From assembly GCA_029204225.1 (NCBI GenBank), contig CM055092.1, positions 43,935,343 to 43,999,342 on the forward strand: a DNA stretch of 64,000 bases, in the 5' to 3' direction. This DNA comes from Diphasiastrum complanatum. Lineage: Eukaryota; Streptophyta; Lycopodiopsida; Lycopodiales; Lycopodiaceae. The notes beneath the pieces were generated by a model. The model ran no database searches. It saw nothing but the letters and a program-made list of their open reading frames with translations, and was not told the DNA's origin. This document shows, piece after piece, positions 46,256 through 62,975 of this stretch. The position numbers and the translations under genes are program-made. How positions within the stretch are numbered: the first letter of the stretch is position 1; each line of letters starts with the position of its first letter.

Positions 46256-46588
46256 CTCCCTCTTCAACTGATAACACTCCAAGTGATGTCCTATGCTTCA
46301 TGAACAGGTCTTTTCCCAATGCTTTGGTGAAGATATCAGCTACACATTCCCTTGAGGATACATGTTGAAGCTCCACCTCCTTTGCAATGACTTGCTCCCT
46401 CACAAAATGATATGCAATCTCAATATGCTTGTTTCTAGCATGAAAGATAGGATTGGTTGCCAACCTTTGGGCTGATAGATTGTCACAAAAGATGATTGGG
46501 CTCTATGAAAAATCCAGCAAGTAAAGATCTTTGATCATCCTTTTGATCCATACCATCTCCTTTGTGCAATGTGTAAGATCTTTGCACT
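46256..46588 (-). pseudogene. Copia fragment K: RNase H C-terminus
   Basis: On the - strand: THCTKEMVWIKRMIKDLYLL, then after a stop near 46503 SAQRLATNPIFHARNKHIEI, AYHFVREQVIAKEVELQHVS and ADIFTKALGKDLFMKHRTSL. This is the end of a Copia RNase H, matching residues 1212-1312 of Copia-1. It is cut at 46588 by another LTR. Confidence 0.85.
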
Positions 46589-47539
46589 GTTGAATTATTC
46601 TCCTTCTTACTAATCGACTAATCGGTTTTAATCTTCATCCATTTATTATCCAGTTCTACGGATTTTCCCGTGTTTTTATAAAGTCTGCAGAATTACAAGT
46701 GTTTTTACACAGTCTACAGAAATACACGGAGTTTGACAATAGTGTCGCATTTTCTCTCTCTACAATCTCGACAGTGTCGCCTGTCAAGAATTATGAGTAA
46801 AATTACAGTGTCATCTTTTTTGCCTTTTTGCAACACTGTCGCCTGTCAAGAATTACTTGTAAAAATGCAGTGTCGCCTTTTTCACATTTTTTGCCTATTA
46901 GGATTTGCGAGTAAAAATGCAGTGTCGTATTTTTTGTCTGTCAGGAATAAAAATATAGATTCGCATTTTTCAAAGTGCCTCAAATGTTAATAAAATGACT
47001 TTGGAAAAATGCGGGACTACCCCAATATTAAGGACGTGAGATTTTGTGACAATATCGCATTTCTCCAACAGCCGACACTATCGTTTTTTTGCGACACTGT
47101 CGCCTGTGGCAGTTTTATTTCATTTATGTAGAGTGACAATTTTAGTTCATTTATGTAGAAAATTGTTTGTGGCAATTGTCGTAGCTTATCAGCAATTATT
47201 TTTGAGAAGGAACTGGATGAATGCCAGTGGACTTTAGCCAAATGGCAGTTGCATTTGAAGACCTAACTACTTAGTATAAATCAGTTGTTCATACATCTCT
47301 TTTCAAGTCCTGAATCAATGTTGTGAATTGTGAAGGAGTTGAGTGTTATTATACAACGCTTCATGCGCTCTTATCAAGCAGATCGTTCACAATCAGAAAG
47401 TATTGTAGTTAGCTCTCTATCAAGCTTTCAAGCTTGAACTCTCTTGAGCATTCTAGCTCAGTCTTTTAGAGAATTATTTTAGAGTTGCTATTGCACTACT
47501 ACTTATCAACAGAGCTGCTTATTATTAGACTTATTCTCA
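46589..47539 (+). repeat. Probable solo LTR with repeated CAGTGTCGC words
   Basis: Begins TGTTGAATTATTC where K's RNase H breaks. It contains a TATA-like AGTATAAATCAG near 47270 and may end near 47539 (TTATTCTCA). The section 46735-47110 carries irregular copies of CAGTGTCGC followed by T-rich or GTCAAGAATTA sequence. No matching target duplication was found, so both ends are tentative. Confidence 0.45.
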
Positions 47540-48100
47540 TTTACTCGGAGACAGCTTGGAATTCATCTCGTCTTCCATCGCTTTAATCCACTTGTTCTTA
47601 TCTGGATAGCAGATAGCTTTCTCATATGTTTGAGATTCTCCTCCAAATCCACAGAATTCCTTTGATATAGAGGCTGAACTATCAAGTACAAATCTGACAT
47701 GTGCTCTTCTTTCTCTCGTGGATCTTCTTGGAGAGTCCACAGTCAGATCGATGGCCTTGCCTTTGTTAAGTTTCTTGTGGTTGCTGACTGCTGAATTGTG
47801 GTGAGTAGCAGGTGTCCTGGGTACAGGATGTGCGCCTTGCTGCTTGTCATCTGAACAATCACTCTGTCCATCTGAAATTTGAGCATCTTGTTCCGAATCC
47901 TCAGGGTCTGCTCCCTCCATAGATGTTGGTAGGTCATAGTAGCCTCAGGTCAAGAATTGTAGTCGAATAGAGCCTTGGCCTTCGACTTGATGTGAACTGG
48001 AGTCACCAAAGAAGATATACTTTGATTCTGTAGTTGTGAGTATAGAGAAGAGGTCAGCGCGTTGGCGTGAGAGAGACGTTCTCTCTCACGAATAATATGA
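47540..48100 (-). pseudogene. Copia fragment L: linker before reverse transcriptase
   Basis: 47537-47920 reads, on the - strand, SPRRSTRERRAHVRFVLDSS and YPDKNKWIKAMEDEMNSKLS. This is the linker between integrase and RT and the first RT block of a Copia element (compare residues 772-826 of Copia-1). No further Copia domain is visible beside it. Confidence 0.75.
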
Positions 48101-48366
48101 CTAGCTACTGCTAATCTATAAACTCACTCTGGAGCTATCTTAGACTTTTACAATTCTGTGTATTATGTGTCTGTGACTGTCTGCATGTGTCTGTATCCTT
48201 CGTGAAATCCTTTATATGTGATCAATCCAGAGAACTGATTAAGTTAAAAGATCTAATGAAAAGAAATGCATATCAAAAACTGATTCTAGTTTCCTGTCTC
48301 TGTCCTCCGTGCATTAGTCGCCTTCTGCCCGTTGCATAATGCCTTCATGCTACAGACCTTTGCATT
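48101..48366. other. Unrecognised spacer
   Basis: No coding sequence or repeat is recognised. Confidence 0.4.
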
Positions 48367-48770
48367 TTGCCAAAAGACACTTTCGTGATTTTAAGGGCAG
48401 TGTCGCTTTTTCAAGGACAGTGTTGCTTCTTCAAGGGTAGTGTCACTTTTTTCAAGGGCACCTTCGCTTTTATCCGGAAGGCATTGGGCAACATTGTCGC
48501 TTTTTCCCGAAAGGCGAAAAATGCAACGGTTGGCCAGAAAACTTTTCTAAAACATTTTGAGAAAGTGTCACTTTTTTTTTAACGGCAAAAAACCCGACAG
48601 TGTTTCTTTTTTCCCAAGGGTGAAAAAGCCGACAGTGTCGCTTTTTCCCGAAATGCAAAAAAAAACGCGACAGTAGGCCAGAAAACATTTCTAAGGCATT
48701 TATAAGATAGTCGCCTTTTTCGCAAAAATGCAAAAAATGCAACAGTGTCGAGCCATAATCATTTTCTAAG
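48367..48770. repeat. Degenerate repeats of GACAGTGTCGCTTTTTCCC
   Basis: At least eight imperfect copies of the word (A)CAGTGTCGCTTTTT, partly joined with CCGAAA.GCAAAAAA, spread over 400 bp. Words are shared with 46735-47110. A longer segment (GGCCAGAAAAC.TTTCTAA) occurs near 48531 and 48690, so part is a tandem duplication of about 160 bp. Confidence 0.7.
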
Positions 48771-48929
48771 TGTTTTTGACTTAGTGCTGAATTTTCCTCA
48801 TGACCAAAAAATGCGAACTATGCGACGAAACAGTTCAAAAATGCAGACTGTGCGAAACATAGTTCAAAATGCAACAGTCAGAAGAAAAAAGAAAAACAGC
48901 AAAGGAGAAACTAAGAAAAATGTTAAGGC

Positions 48930-49300
48930 TTTGAAAGATAGAAGATCTCAATTTCTTCACATATCACACAACACACTGTAGAAATCTCAATTCTAGCATG
49001 CTATTCACATGTGTGGAATTATTCTATAGTATCACAAGTTTAGATGCATTATACACACTAGAATCACCAATATCAAGAGAGAAGAGATAGAAGAAGACAA
49101 GAGGATATAAGAAGAACGTTTTCCAAAGATAGAAAAAACATTCGATATATTTCTCCACGCTATTGGATATATTTATCCATGCTAATCTTGATATATATAG
49201 CTGCAAAATGTCAATTTGCCAATTATCTAATTGGTAGTTTCCAAGTACTTATCAAAAAACTAGTAATCTAATGACTAGATTCAATGTATGTCAATATGCA
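48930..49300 (-). repeat. Copia LTR fragment (K-like)
   Basis: Contains TTCACATGTGTGG near 49008, GTATCACAAGTTTAG and other phrases resembling the LTR of K (45610-45700). Ends not determined. Confidence 0.4.
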
Positions 49301-49759
49301 AAGTCATTAGGCCCAAATCCAATCTTAGACCCTTTGAACTCGAAGCATCTGCAGATCACAACTTCACTTAAAAAGTACGCTATGATTAAGCCTGTCACAA
49401 ATTTACCAATGCAAGAAACACGAATAACGCTTTTCTTTAATGATGATTGAAAAGCAAGTTTCAGGAAAAAAATCGCTGGCATAGGCTAAATGATTCAGAT
49501 GTAAGACAGGGAACATTATGCTCTGGTTTGAGCAGGTATTTGCGCTAGAGCTACTTTGGCACTAGTATTAGGATGATCTCAGCGAAGCAGAAACTTAACA
49601 GTATAACAGATACTTAATAAATTCATAAAGCAAAGACCCACAAACAGGTGTTGTATATAATTTCATCGAGCAGATCATCTTAAGGCTGAAAACCTTGAAA
49701 ATTCATCAGTGCAGCAACACAGATCCATTACAAAATTGTTCCAACCCACGATCTAAAAT
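49301..49759. other. Spacer next to germin-like locus
   Basis: No second gene is seen. The part adjoining 49760 should be the 3' untranslated region of the germin-like gene. Confidence 0.4.
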
Positions 49760-50441
49760 TTAGCTCTTGGGCGTGAGTTTAGTCTTAAGAGCTTCAACAG
49801 CCTTTCTACTTAGCTGAAAAGCTTTCTCTAACACCTCATCTTTGATGTCTGTGCCAAATAGCGTCACTGGAAGAAGCTGAGCTCCAGGATTCTGGCTGTT
49901 TAAGGAACCCATAATAACTCCAGGTGTAGACCCAATGTTTAGCTGGAAATGAACAAGTCCTCTAGGTATGATAAGCAGATCGCCCTTGTGCAGTCTGTGT
50001 ATAGAGCTTATTGCTTGTAGTAATAAACCCTGCATAGAAGGTACCTTCAAGAATAAATGCAAGCTCCGACGCCCGGGGGTGCAGATGCGGCACATTGAGT
50101 CCCCCAGGTGCAAAATCTGCTCTCACCATAGAAATCCCTTGCGTGTTGAGGCCAGGAAACTGAAGGACTGAAGCAGGCGTACGGGCGACTCCAGTCAGGG
50201 AGAGGGACGTGTTTCCTGCATGTGCAAGCCCACTGAACACAAAATCTTGGCCTTGTACATCCGCAACATTCTTGCAAGGAAACCCATTCACTCGAACAGA
50301 AGACTGCAGCTCGGCCACACAAAAATCTTGCAGAAGATCTGCATCAGTAGCTGCCGATCGAAGCAGCACAAGAGAACTACAAACAAAAAAAAGCCAGATT
50401 AAGTAGCAGCATATTGGAGCTGAAAAAGCTGATCCTTCCAT
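49760..50441 (-). pseudogene. Germin-like protein (cupin), frameshifted
   Basis: Secreted cell-wall cupin family; members bind a metal and some act as oxalate oxidase or superoxide dismutase. From Met 50441 there is a hydrophobic signal peptide (about residues 10-30, ICCYLIWLFFVCSSLVLL). The mature start DADLLQDFCVAEL follows, with the first conserved Cys, and FPCKN with the second. Cupin box 1 is GGLNVPHLHPRASELAFILE (His, His, Glu ligands). The frame then breaks near 49990-50000. The other frame carries cupin box 2 (KGDLLIIPRGLVHFQLNIG) and the C-terminus to a stop at 49760. Joined length would be about 225 aa, normal for the family. The break sits between QT and HKGD and fits a 2-bp loss or 1-bp gain. 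No intron is evident. It is either a recent pseudogene or a sequencing error in an otherwise well-kept gene. Confidence 0.9.
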
Positions 50442-50768
50442 CTCTGCCTATCTTCCTGTCACACCAGACAAAGAATGAGTGCCTACTGCACTATGTATAT
50501 GATCAAGTCTGAAGCTCTCAACTTTTGCCAAAGCTATAGCGATCTATAAATCCCTGGCAAAACTCACACCAGCTGCTGTGAGTCCGAGAACTTCTTTGCA
50601 TCACCGATGATCATTGCTTGGATATCGCAAAGAAAAAGACTATAATAGCTTCATCGGATGACCGTTAAGAAGATTATACCAAACAAATAATAGAGTATGT
50701 GTATGATTGGGAAATGGACAAGCAAACTGGATCCTTACTCAATATGCCCATTTGTCAACACTAAGTCA
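50442..50768 (-). promoter_or_regulatory. Presumed upstream region of the germin-like locus
   Basis: A weak TATA-like word (ATTTATAG on the - strand) lies near 50543-50551, about 105 bp before the start codon. There is no other clear element. Confidence 0.3.
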
Positions 50769-50926
50769 GATCATAAGATGTCGCAAGACCCACAGAGCAA
50801 GGATGTCATTAATGGTGCAAAATAAGGTGATCTTGATGATTGCAATAGGATCATAGATGTCCCAAGACCCACAAAGCAAAGATGTCAATGATGGTGCAAA
50901 ATAAGCCGATATGATGATTTCAATAG
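50769..50926. repeat. 80-bp tandem duplication
   Basis: Two copies of about 80 bp starting GATCATA at 50769 and 50849, sharing GCAAGACCCACA, GATGTCA and ATGGTGCAAAATAAG, with about 15% differences. Non-coding. Confidence 0.85.
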
Positions 50927-51439
50927 CATTGTGGGCGGCGGGCCATGTTACAACTTACTAGCATCATAAGTGTCAAAAGTGCATAAGGGATAGTGCAAAA
51001 TTTCATCATATAGTCTTTATGGTAATGTTATGTCATGACTCATAAAGAGTATCTTTCCCACCCATTGCCCTCGCCATTGAAGGTGACCTATCTTATCAAT
51101 AGCAAATTCCAACCACCCTCCAACTATCCCAATGCCAAAGAGCAATTCCAGTATGATTTGGTGGAGCAAGAGCAAATTATTATTGCTAAAATAATGTGAC
51201 CTTAGGCACTCTGCTTTGTAAACAAGAACGACTTACCACTATCATTACCACTTACTTGCTACAAGCACTATGAGCAAGCTCAACCATCTATGTTATGATG
51301 TAGTATCGCTTATTGATGATAGGGCATCTTTGCCAACAACTGTAGTAGCAATTGATATGTAAAATCAACAATAAAACATTTAGGAAAAATCATTGAAACC
51401 CTAGAGGCAAAGGTTGATGCACTCACAACAAAATAGAAT
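50927..51439. other. Unrecognised spacer
   Basis: No gene is supported. It may include degenerate retroelement sequence upstream of fragment M. Confidence 0.35.
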
Positions 51440-52130
51440 GCCTCACAAAGAAGCTGTAATCGACTATGAGGAGACCTTTGCACCAGTATGTAAGTGGAAT
51501 ACTCTATGTCTACTTGTTGCTTTAGCTTCACATTTTCATATGGATGTGAAATATGCTTTTCTAAATGGTGAGTTAGAAGAAGGGGTGTTCATTGATCAAC
51601 CTGAAGGCTTTGTAACGAAAGGACAGAAATATAAAGTATGTCGCTTGAAGAAAGTGCTTTATGGTCTTAAATAGGCACCACGTGCATGGTATAGCAAGAT
51701 TGATGCCTACTTTCATTCTAAGGGGATGGTGAAAACACATTCTGATCCAAATATTTATGTCTTATGCTTTGATGGTATGGTTGCTTTGATTGTTCTTTAC
51801 GTTGATGACTTGATTATCACGGAAAATAATCAAGAAATGATAGACATGATCAAGAAAGACCTCATGGAACAATTCGAGATGACAGATCTCAGCCTAATGC
51901 ATTATTGCCTTGGAGTGGAGGTGTGGCAAAAAGGACACGAAGTGGGTTTAACACAAGTGAAGTATGTTAGAGAGTTGCTGCACAGGTTCAGATTGTAGGA
52001 TTGCAAGCCAGTGAACACTCCTATTGAACCAGGTAAAAAGCTTTCTAAGCTTGACGAGTCACAGCCATTTGATGCTACGTTGTATAGATAGTTAGTAGGG
52101 AGCTTGATTTACCTTACCACGACGAGATCT
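51440..52130 (+). pseudogene. Copia fragment M: reverse transcriptase
   Basis: The + strand reads VIDYEETFAPVCKWNTLCLL, MDVKYAFLNGELEEGVFIDQ, VLYGLK-stop-APRAWY, VLYVDDLIITENN (active-site YVDD near 51800), MTDLSLMHYCLGVEV and VGSLIYLTTTR. It is broken by stops near 51672, 51998 and 52090 and ends abruptly near 52130. The family differs from Copia-1; FIDQPEGF and LHYxLGxE are typical of another plant Copia lineage. Confidence 0.88.
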
Positions 52131-52139
52131 TGCAACCAA

Positions 52140-52790
52140 TATGTGAGAACAATCTCACTAGCTATGTCAATCTCTCTCAATCTAGATCTGGCTTCTCTAC
52201 AAAGATGGATCACAACAAAATTTTAAGCCAACTTATTCTAAGCATGTGTAAGGCATTTAAAGACTCCACAAAAGACTCAAATGACTTGAATTGCAGGAAA
52301 ATATGTGACTATGGCATCAAAATCACACCTATATCTCACTTAGACTAGATTGGAAACCAAAAACATGAGTTTTGTAATCAAACAAGCTAGATATGAGTCA
52401 AACTTGATGTGTCCAACCAGGTTGGGTGCCCTACCCACCTCACTTTGAATGACAATCACTTCCACAAGACTCTACATGCATTTGAGTTGAAACAAATTGC
52501 AACACAAACTAGACTTCAGTAGCTTTCTATCAAGCTGTCATGCACTAGATTTGGATCTACCTTGGAGATACACCAAGCAAACAAAGTTTGATGATCTCAC
52601 ACGCATTTGAGCAGTACAGTCCGTACAGTACCCAACATGGATATAATCAATGTGTTTTAGATCCATTTTGATCCGAAAAACTCCTTGATAGCTATCGAGA
52701 TTCAACTACACTCCCAAAATCAAGATTTCAAGCCAAAAATCTCATCACATACGATGCATGCAATCAAACTTTAGGTAGGCTCTGATACCA
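52140..52790 (-). other. Copia fragment N leader and primer-binding site
   Basis: Non-coding leader ending in GGCTCTGATACCA at 52778-52790 (complement of the tRNA-Met primer site) directly before the LTR. The gag of N is missing, so the leader is truncated near 52140. Confidence 0.7.
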
Positions 52791-53384
52791 TGTGTACTTT
52801 TCACACGTGAGGACATATCAAATAATGTGAATGATCTCCTAAGATGTGTGTGATTGTACATAGATCATTCATTCAAAAGATACAAACAACTAGTTTAAAA
52901 AATCCAAGGCAAGAGCACTCACTACATGCACCTATCACTCACCAGTCATCACACATAATGAGAGACAACTTTGGATGAAAAAAAACTAAATATGAAATTG
53001 GTTTGTTCTCGGGTAGAGAGAGAATGCAACATGTAGCTCTTGGGTAGAGAGAGAATGTAGAAAATAATCTAAGTGTTGGAGCTATCAAACTCCAAATCTC
53101 CAATCTCACTCTCATTCATAATAGCTCAAGATCCATGAAGAGTGGCAATGGAGCTCAACGATTGGACCTCTCTAAAATTACCTCGTACTCTTACATGCCA
53201 CCTCTTACATTGATTGGACCATTTTGGTGCATCTTACATTATGGTTGGTCCAAATTGACAAATGAAATCAAGAGGTGCAATGTCACTAGCCCTCTACCAT
53301 CAAGCCAAGCGTAAGCAACCTACACTATCACGAGCTAATCCAACTCTTATAAATTTGGCCTAATCACTTAATTACAAGTGTACA
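52791..53384 (-). repeat. Copia fragment N 5' LTR
   Basis: From TGTGTACTTTTCACACG next to the primer site to ACAAGTGTACA, about 594 bp. Ends form a short imperfect inverted repeat (TGTGTACT and AAGTGTACA). It includes a duplicated phrase (CGGGTAGAGAGAGAATG near 53009 and GGGTAGAGAGAGAATG near 53042). Confidence 0.65.
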
Positions 53385-53474
53385 ATAGTTGGTTTTGATA
53401 GAGGACCCCCAAACCTCAAGATACATGACTTTTACAATATTCACAGGGTGCGCATGGAGGGGCTGCGGGGAGGG

Positions 53475-53475
<1 letters not shown>

Positions 53476-53536
<61 letters not shown>

Positions 53537-53581
53537 GTCGTATGTGCGGGCACACATACACACACACAAACACACACACAT
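53476..53581. repeat. CT microsatellite followed by CA-rich tract
   Basis: (CT)n at about 53476-53538 and imperfect (CA)n at 53552-53581. It lies about 230-330 bp upstream of the PSA2-like start codon and could be part of the promoter or 5' untranslated region. Confidence 0.95.
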
Positions 53582-53584
53582 CAT

Positions 53585-53809
53585 CGGTCGCCCACTATTG
53601 ACGGGCACACTTCGCTAGTTTAGATAAATGAAATTTAAAAAAAAAGGATCACACATGCATGTTAATTTTTTTTATGATTTGTACATACCCATGTGTGTAA
53701 AGCATGGCCAATAAAACATGGGAAAGTCCATGGTGGGGGTTGGGGGCTTGGGAGAGTGGAAATGCTCTACTATAGCGAATAGCCAGAAGCTCTAGTATAG
53801 CGAATAGCG
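53585..53809 (+). promoter_or_regulatory. Upstream region of the PSA2-like gene
   Basis: Contains GGCCAATAAAAC near 53706 (CCAAT-like). A 13-bp word TATAGCGAATAGC is directly repeated at 53771 and 53796, the second copy ending one base before the ATG. The transcription start is not determinable. Confidence 0.4.
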
Positions 53810-59471
<5,662 letters not shown>

Positions 59472-61671
59472 CTGAATCAGATATATATTCCTCAAGGTAG
59501 GTAAGGTGAGGAGCAGGTAAGAGTTTTACTCTTTTGTCTTGCTGAAAAATATCACCAGGACTTTTGATACATTTGAACTATAGTTTTACAAAGGTGTCAT
59601 TCAAGGGGTGTATGGTTTATGTGAGTGGCCTTTAGCAAGTCCATCAATCTTTGTAATTCTCCTTGTTTTAAATTATTATTTTATTTTTGGAAAGGCTGGT
59701 GGCAGTTTGAGGATATCTGCTGTGGTAGGAATCTTTTTTGGGACAGACTTGGTGTTATGTAATCAGATGCAGCAGATGCTCTGAAAGTAAGGTGATTGTT
59801 ACCAGATAATAGTGAATCCATCAACTTTGATGCTGGTTATTGTCCTTCATTATGCATGAAGCTCTTGTTGTTTAATATGGATACAGTGAATAAAAAATCT
59901 ACAAAAGATCACTTGAAGTGACCAAAAATTTGCTAACTATTCAAAAACAACATGTGATTGTTAAAATCATTTGACACTTATTTGCGACGAGGTACTTAGT
60001 ATTATGTACTTCACAAATAATTGTCTGTTGTGGCTAGTCTTCTTGGGAACAACCCCTGAAAATGAATTTTAGGGTACAGAACATGCTTAGGATTTGCAAG
60101 CTGCAATTGGTTTCGTTAATCCTATGACATAGTCCCCCTAGAGATTGTTTTTGGTTCCAAGGGTTGCTTGTAAAATTTATGGATAATTTTCAATGCATGC
60201 ATTCTAGTTTGGAGAAATTGACCTATATTGTTTGCTTGAATTATACTTCTGTTGTCTGCTTTGAATGCATTGTTACTAATGGGATTGATAATAAGCTATC
60301 AAAAAATGGATTCATTTTGATTATACACAGTTAGAGCTATGACATTTTGTGGTTGGAATGTGGTATAAATGCTTGTAAAATTGGTGGATGATTTAAATAT
60401 GCATGCATTCGAATCGAACTATATGAGGTGATACTTACGTTGTCTACTTTACATGGACAATTACTAACACTATGAGGGCTAATGATCCTACTGTATTTGC
60501 ATACTAAATCATGTTGTAAGCTACTAGCATGGATTCAATGAGATCTTTTATGGATTGTGGAGAGTACATACCAAATCTCTCTTTTTTTAATCCCGTGGTG
60601 AGAGAACTCAAGCATTTTGATTGCTTAAGATATAACATAATGATAGAAATCAAGCCTCATTATGCCTAAAAGATTTCACACTGAAATCGCTACATGTCCA
60701 TGCAATTTGTGGGCAATATATTCGAATTCACTACAATCTAGCAAGGATTAGTCTCATTGGTTCAAGCACAATCTTGGGCAATTGATTTAGCATGAATTTG
60801 AGACAGAATTGGATTGAATTTTGCTAAAATCAGGTTTGTGGCTGAAGCCTGTTATTCTAAAAGAAATCATCATTGACATCATGTGCAACTAGCAGGCCAA
60901 AGATGAATTTTTAGAAAAAGTTTCTAACAATAAAATACATGAACCACCTCATAGAAAACGGTAGTTGATGGTAAGAAAGCTACAATATATGGCTTTGCTA
61001 GTCAATAGCACCTACAAGCAAAACATGAGAATTATCATACTAATTGCTAGGGATTTTTTTTGAAATGGAAGCTAGAAATTGGCTTGCCATAGTGTGAGCA
61101 CCTGCAATAACATAATTACACAAAGAAATGATGGATTTTCTCTCACATGGATAGAGCCTCACAATGAGACGATAAAAAATCAATGGCTTGCAAAATAATA
61201 ATAAACCACACAAAGGTATAGAGCCAAACTTGGCAACAATATTGTAGCATTGGTATGGCAGTGTAGGGGACATAAAAGAAGGTGCACTGACTTCTTTTAT
61301 GCAAGAGAGACCTTCCTTGCATGTTTTCTTGAGGAGCCAAGTTACTAACAATTCACATGCAAATTGGCTCATAAGGAGTTCATTGGAAGTATGCATGGAG
61401 TTTGCATGTGGTTAACAAATAGTCGACTAGAGTGTGGACAACTTGCATGAGGTCTAATTGGATTCCTAGAGCCCATGCATGACTTGAGTCCAATAGCTAG
61501 CTGGGGCTTTTATTCGTTGTCCTTAAAAAAAAAAGAAATTAAAAGATTCTACATTTTGGTGTGTGGCTCTATTCAAATAGTGAATAAGTTCCGACTTGCC
61601 CTACTACCCTAGCATGTTGTCCCATTGTCAATATATTGAGCCGTGTTACTTCCTAAGCCTTTGTCCCAATT
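59472..61671. other. 3' flank of PSA2-like gene and unrecognised spacer
   Basis: The first few hundred bases should be the 3' untranslated region; an AATAAA word occurs near 59888. The rest is AT-rich without supported genes. An open frame on the - strand at 61040-61396 shows no recognisable motif. Confidence 0.4.
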
Positions 61672-62280
61672 GTGATTGTAATGGTTGATAATCAAATATC
61701 TTCTTTTGCTCAGAATCTTAGTCTCATGTTGCAACAAACACAGCCAAGTATGGCTAGACTTCAACCAAAAATTCAACTCATAAAAAAGCTCCAATACATT
61801 AGTTGGTCACTCCAATCCAAGTCCACAACAAGGGTAATTTTACATTCCAACCTAAATATTTTTCAGCAGAGAACAAACATAAGAAGCCTAAAGTGATATA
61901 AGATCGGCTCAATAGATGCTCTAGTCACTTTAACCTTCACACCATCCCTAATAACAAGAAGATAGCTGATTTAGTCCTATTGTTGGAAGGGAATGTTACT
62001 TCTTGGTAACGTGACCTTCAGCTCAAACCTACTACCAAGAGCATTTTGCAAACTTGGTTTAGAAAAGATTTGTTTGTAGTTGACATCTATAGAAAGCTTA
62101 GCATAACTGCTAGTAACCAAATTGTGTGCCATTGGAGCGTGCTAGCTACACTTGAGGATGCAACATGAATTGCAAAAGTGTAGGAGTTTGCCAAGGTTCC
62201 CTCAAGAAAGCAGCAATAGCTCAAGACCAAAAAGGACGAAAGGTTCGAGAAGCGTGGAAACAACACTAGCACACATCATT
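61672..62280 (+). pseudogene. Retrotransposon gag relic P
   Basis: Degenerate gypsy-type gag: ADLVLLLEGNVTSW and RDLQLKPTTKSILQTWF near 61970-62060, then ATLEDAT and FAKVPSRKQQ and KKDERFEKRGNNTSTHH, a basic tail before where a knuckle would be. It has many stops. Its C-terminal half forms the left arm of the inverted repeat 62102-62975. Confidence 0.65.
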
Positions 62281-62486
62281 TGGAGGTAGCTTCAACGGAT
62301 TGGTCTAAGCCAAGGGAGCCAACATGGAGACATGGGATCAAAGGCTTCTGAATCTAGAGCTTCAAATGCAAGACCATACATACCTAGTTAGCTTCCATGT
62401 TATGAATCTCAATCGGACTGATGCAATTTTATGTCATGAATAGGTCTATAGGAAGTCTTATGCATTGTCTATTGATTATAAGAACT
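62102..62486 (+). repeat. Left arm of 385-bp inverted repeat
   Basis: Pairs with 62591-62975 with no net indel. Identity is about 94% by eye over the parts compared. The arm derives from gag relic P and the sequence after it. The loop is 104 bp and AT-rich. Confidence 0.93.
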
Positions 62487-62590
62487 TAATATACTGCAAT
62501 ATACATCTATTTTGTTATGTCAGGTATTATCCTATATATAGCATCAATATATTGATTTAGTACTAAAAAAAATGTTATAATATGGTTATG

Positions 62591-62975
62591 GTTCTTATAA
62601 TCAAGAGACAATGCATAAGACATGCTATAGATCTATTCATATCATAAAATTGCATCAGTCCGATTGAGATTCATAACATGGAAGCTAAACTAGGTATGTA
62701 TGGTCTTGCATTTGAAGCTCTAGATTCATAAGCCTTTGATCCCATGTCTCCACGTTGGCTCCCTTAGCTGAGACCAATCCGTTGAAGTTGCCTCCAAATG
62801 ATGTGTGCTGGTGTTGTTTCCACGCTTCTCGAACCTTTCGTCCTTTTTGGTCTTGAGCTATTGCTGCTTTCTTGAGGGAACCATGGCAGACTCCTACACT
62901 ATTGCAATTCATGTTGCATCCTCAAGTGTAGCTAGCACGCTCCAATGGCACACAATTTGGTTACTGGCAAGTATG
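62591..62975 (-). repeat. Right arm of 385-bp inverted repeat
   Basis: Reverse complement of 62102-62486. Gag-derived frames therefore appear on the - strand here (FNGLVSAKGANVETWDQRL). Beyond 62975 the similarity stops. Confidence 0.93.

Noticed and set aside
53389-53601. Ser-Leu repeat ORF upstream of the PSA2-like gene
   Set aside because: Translation of the CT microsatellite.
59880-59895. AATAAA as the polyadenylation signal of the PSA2-like gene
   Set aside because: About 410 bp after the stop codon in AT-rich DNA where the word occurs by chance; cannot be supported without transcript data.
61040-61396. 118-aa open frame on the - strand
   Set aside because: No recognisable motif, AT-rich context, no gene structure around it.
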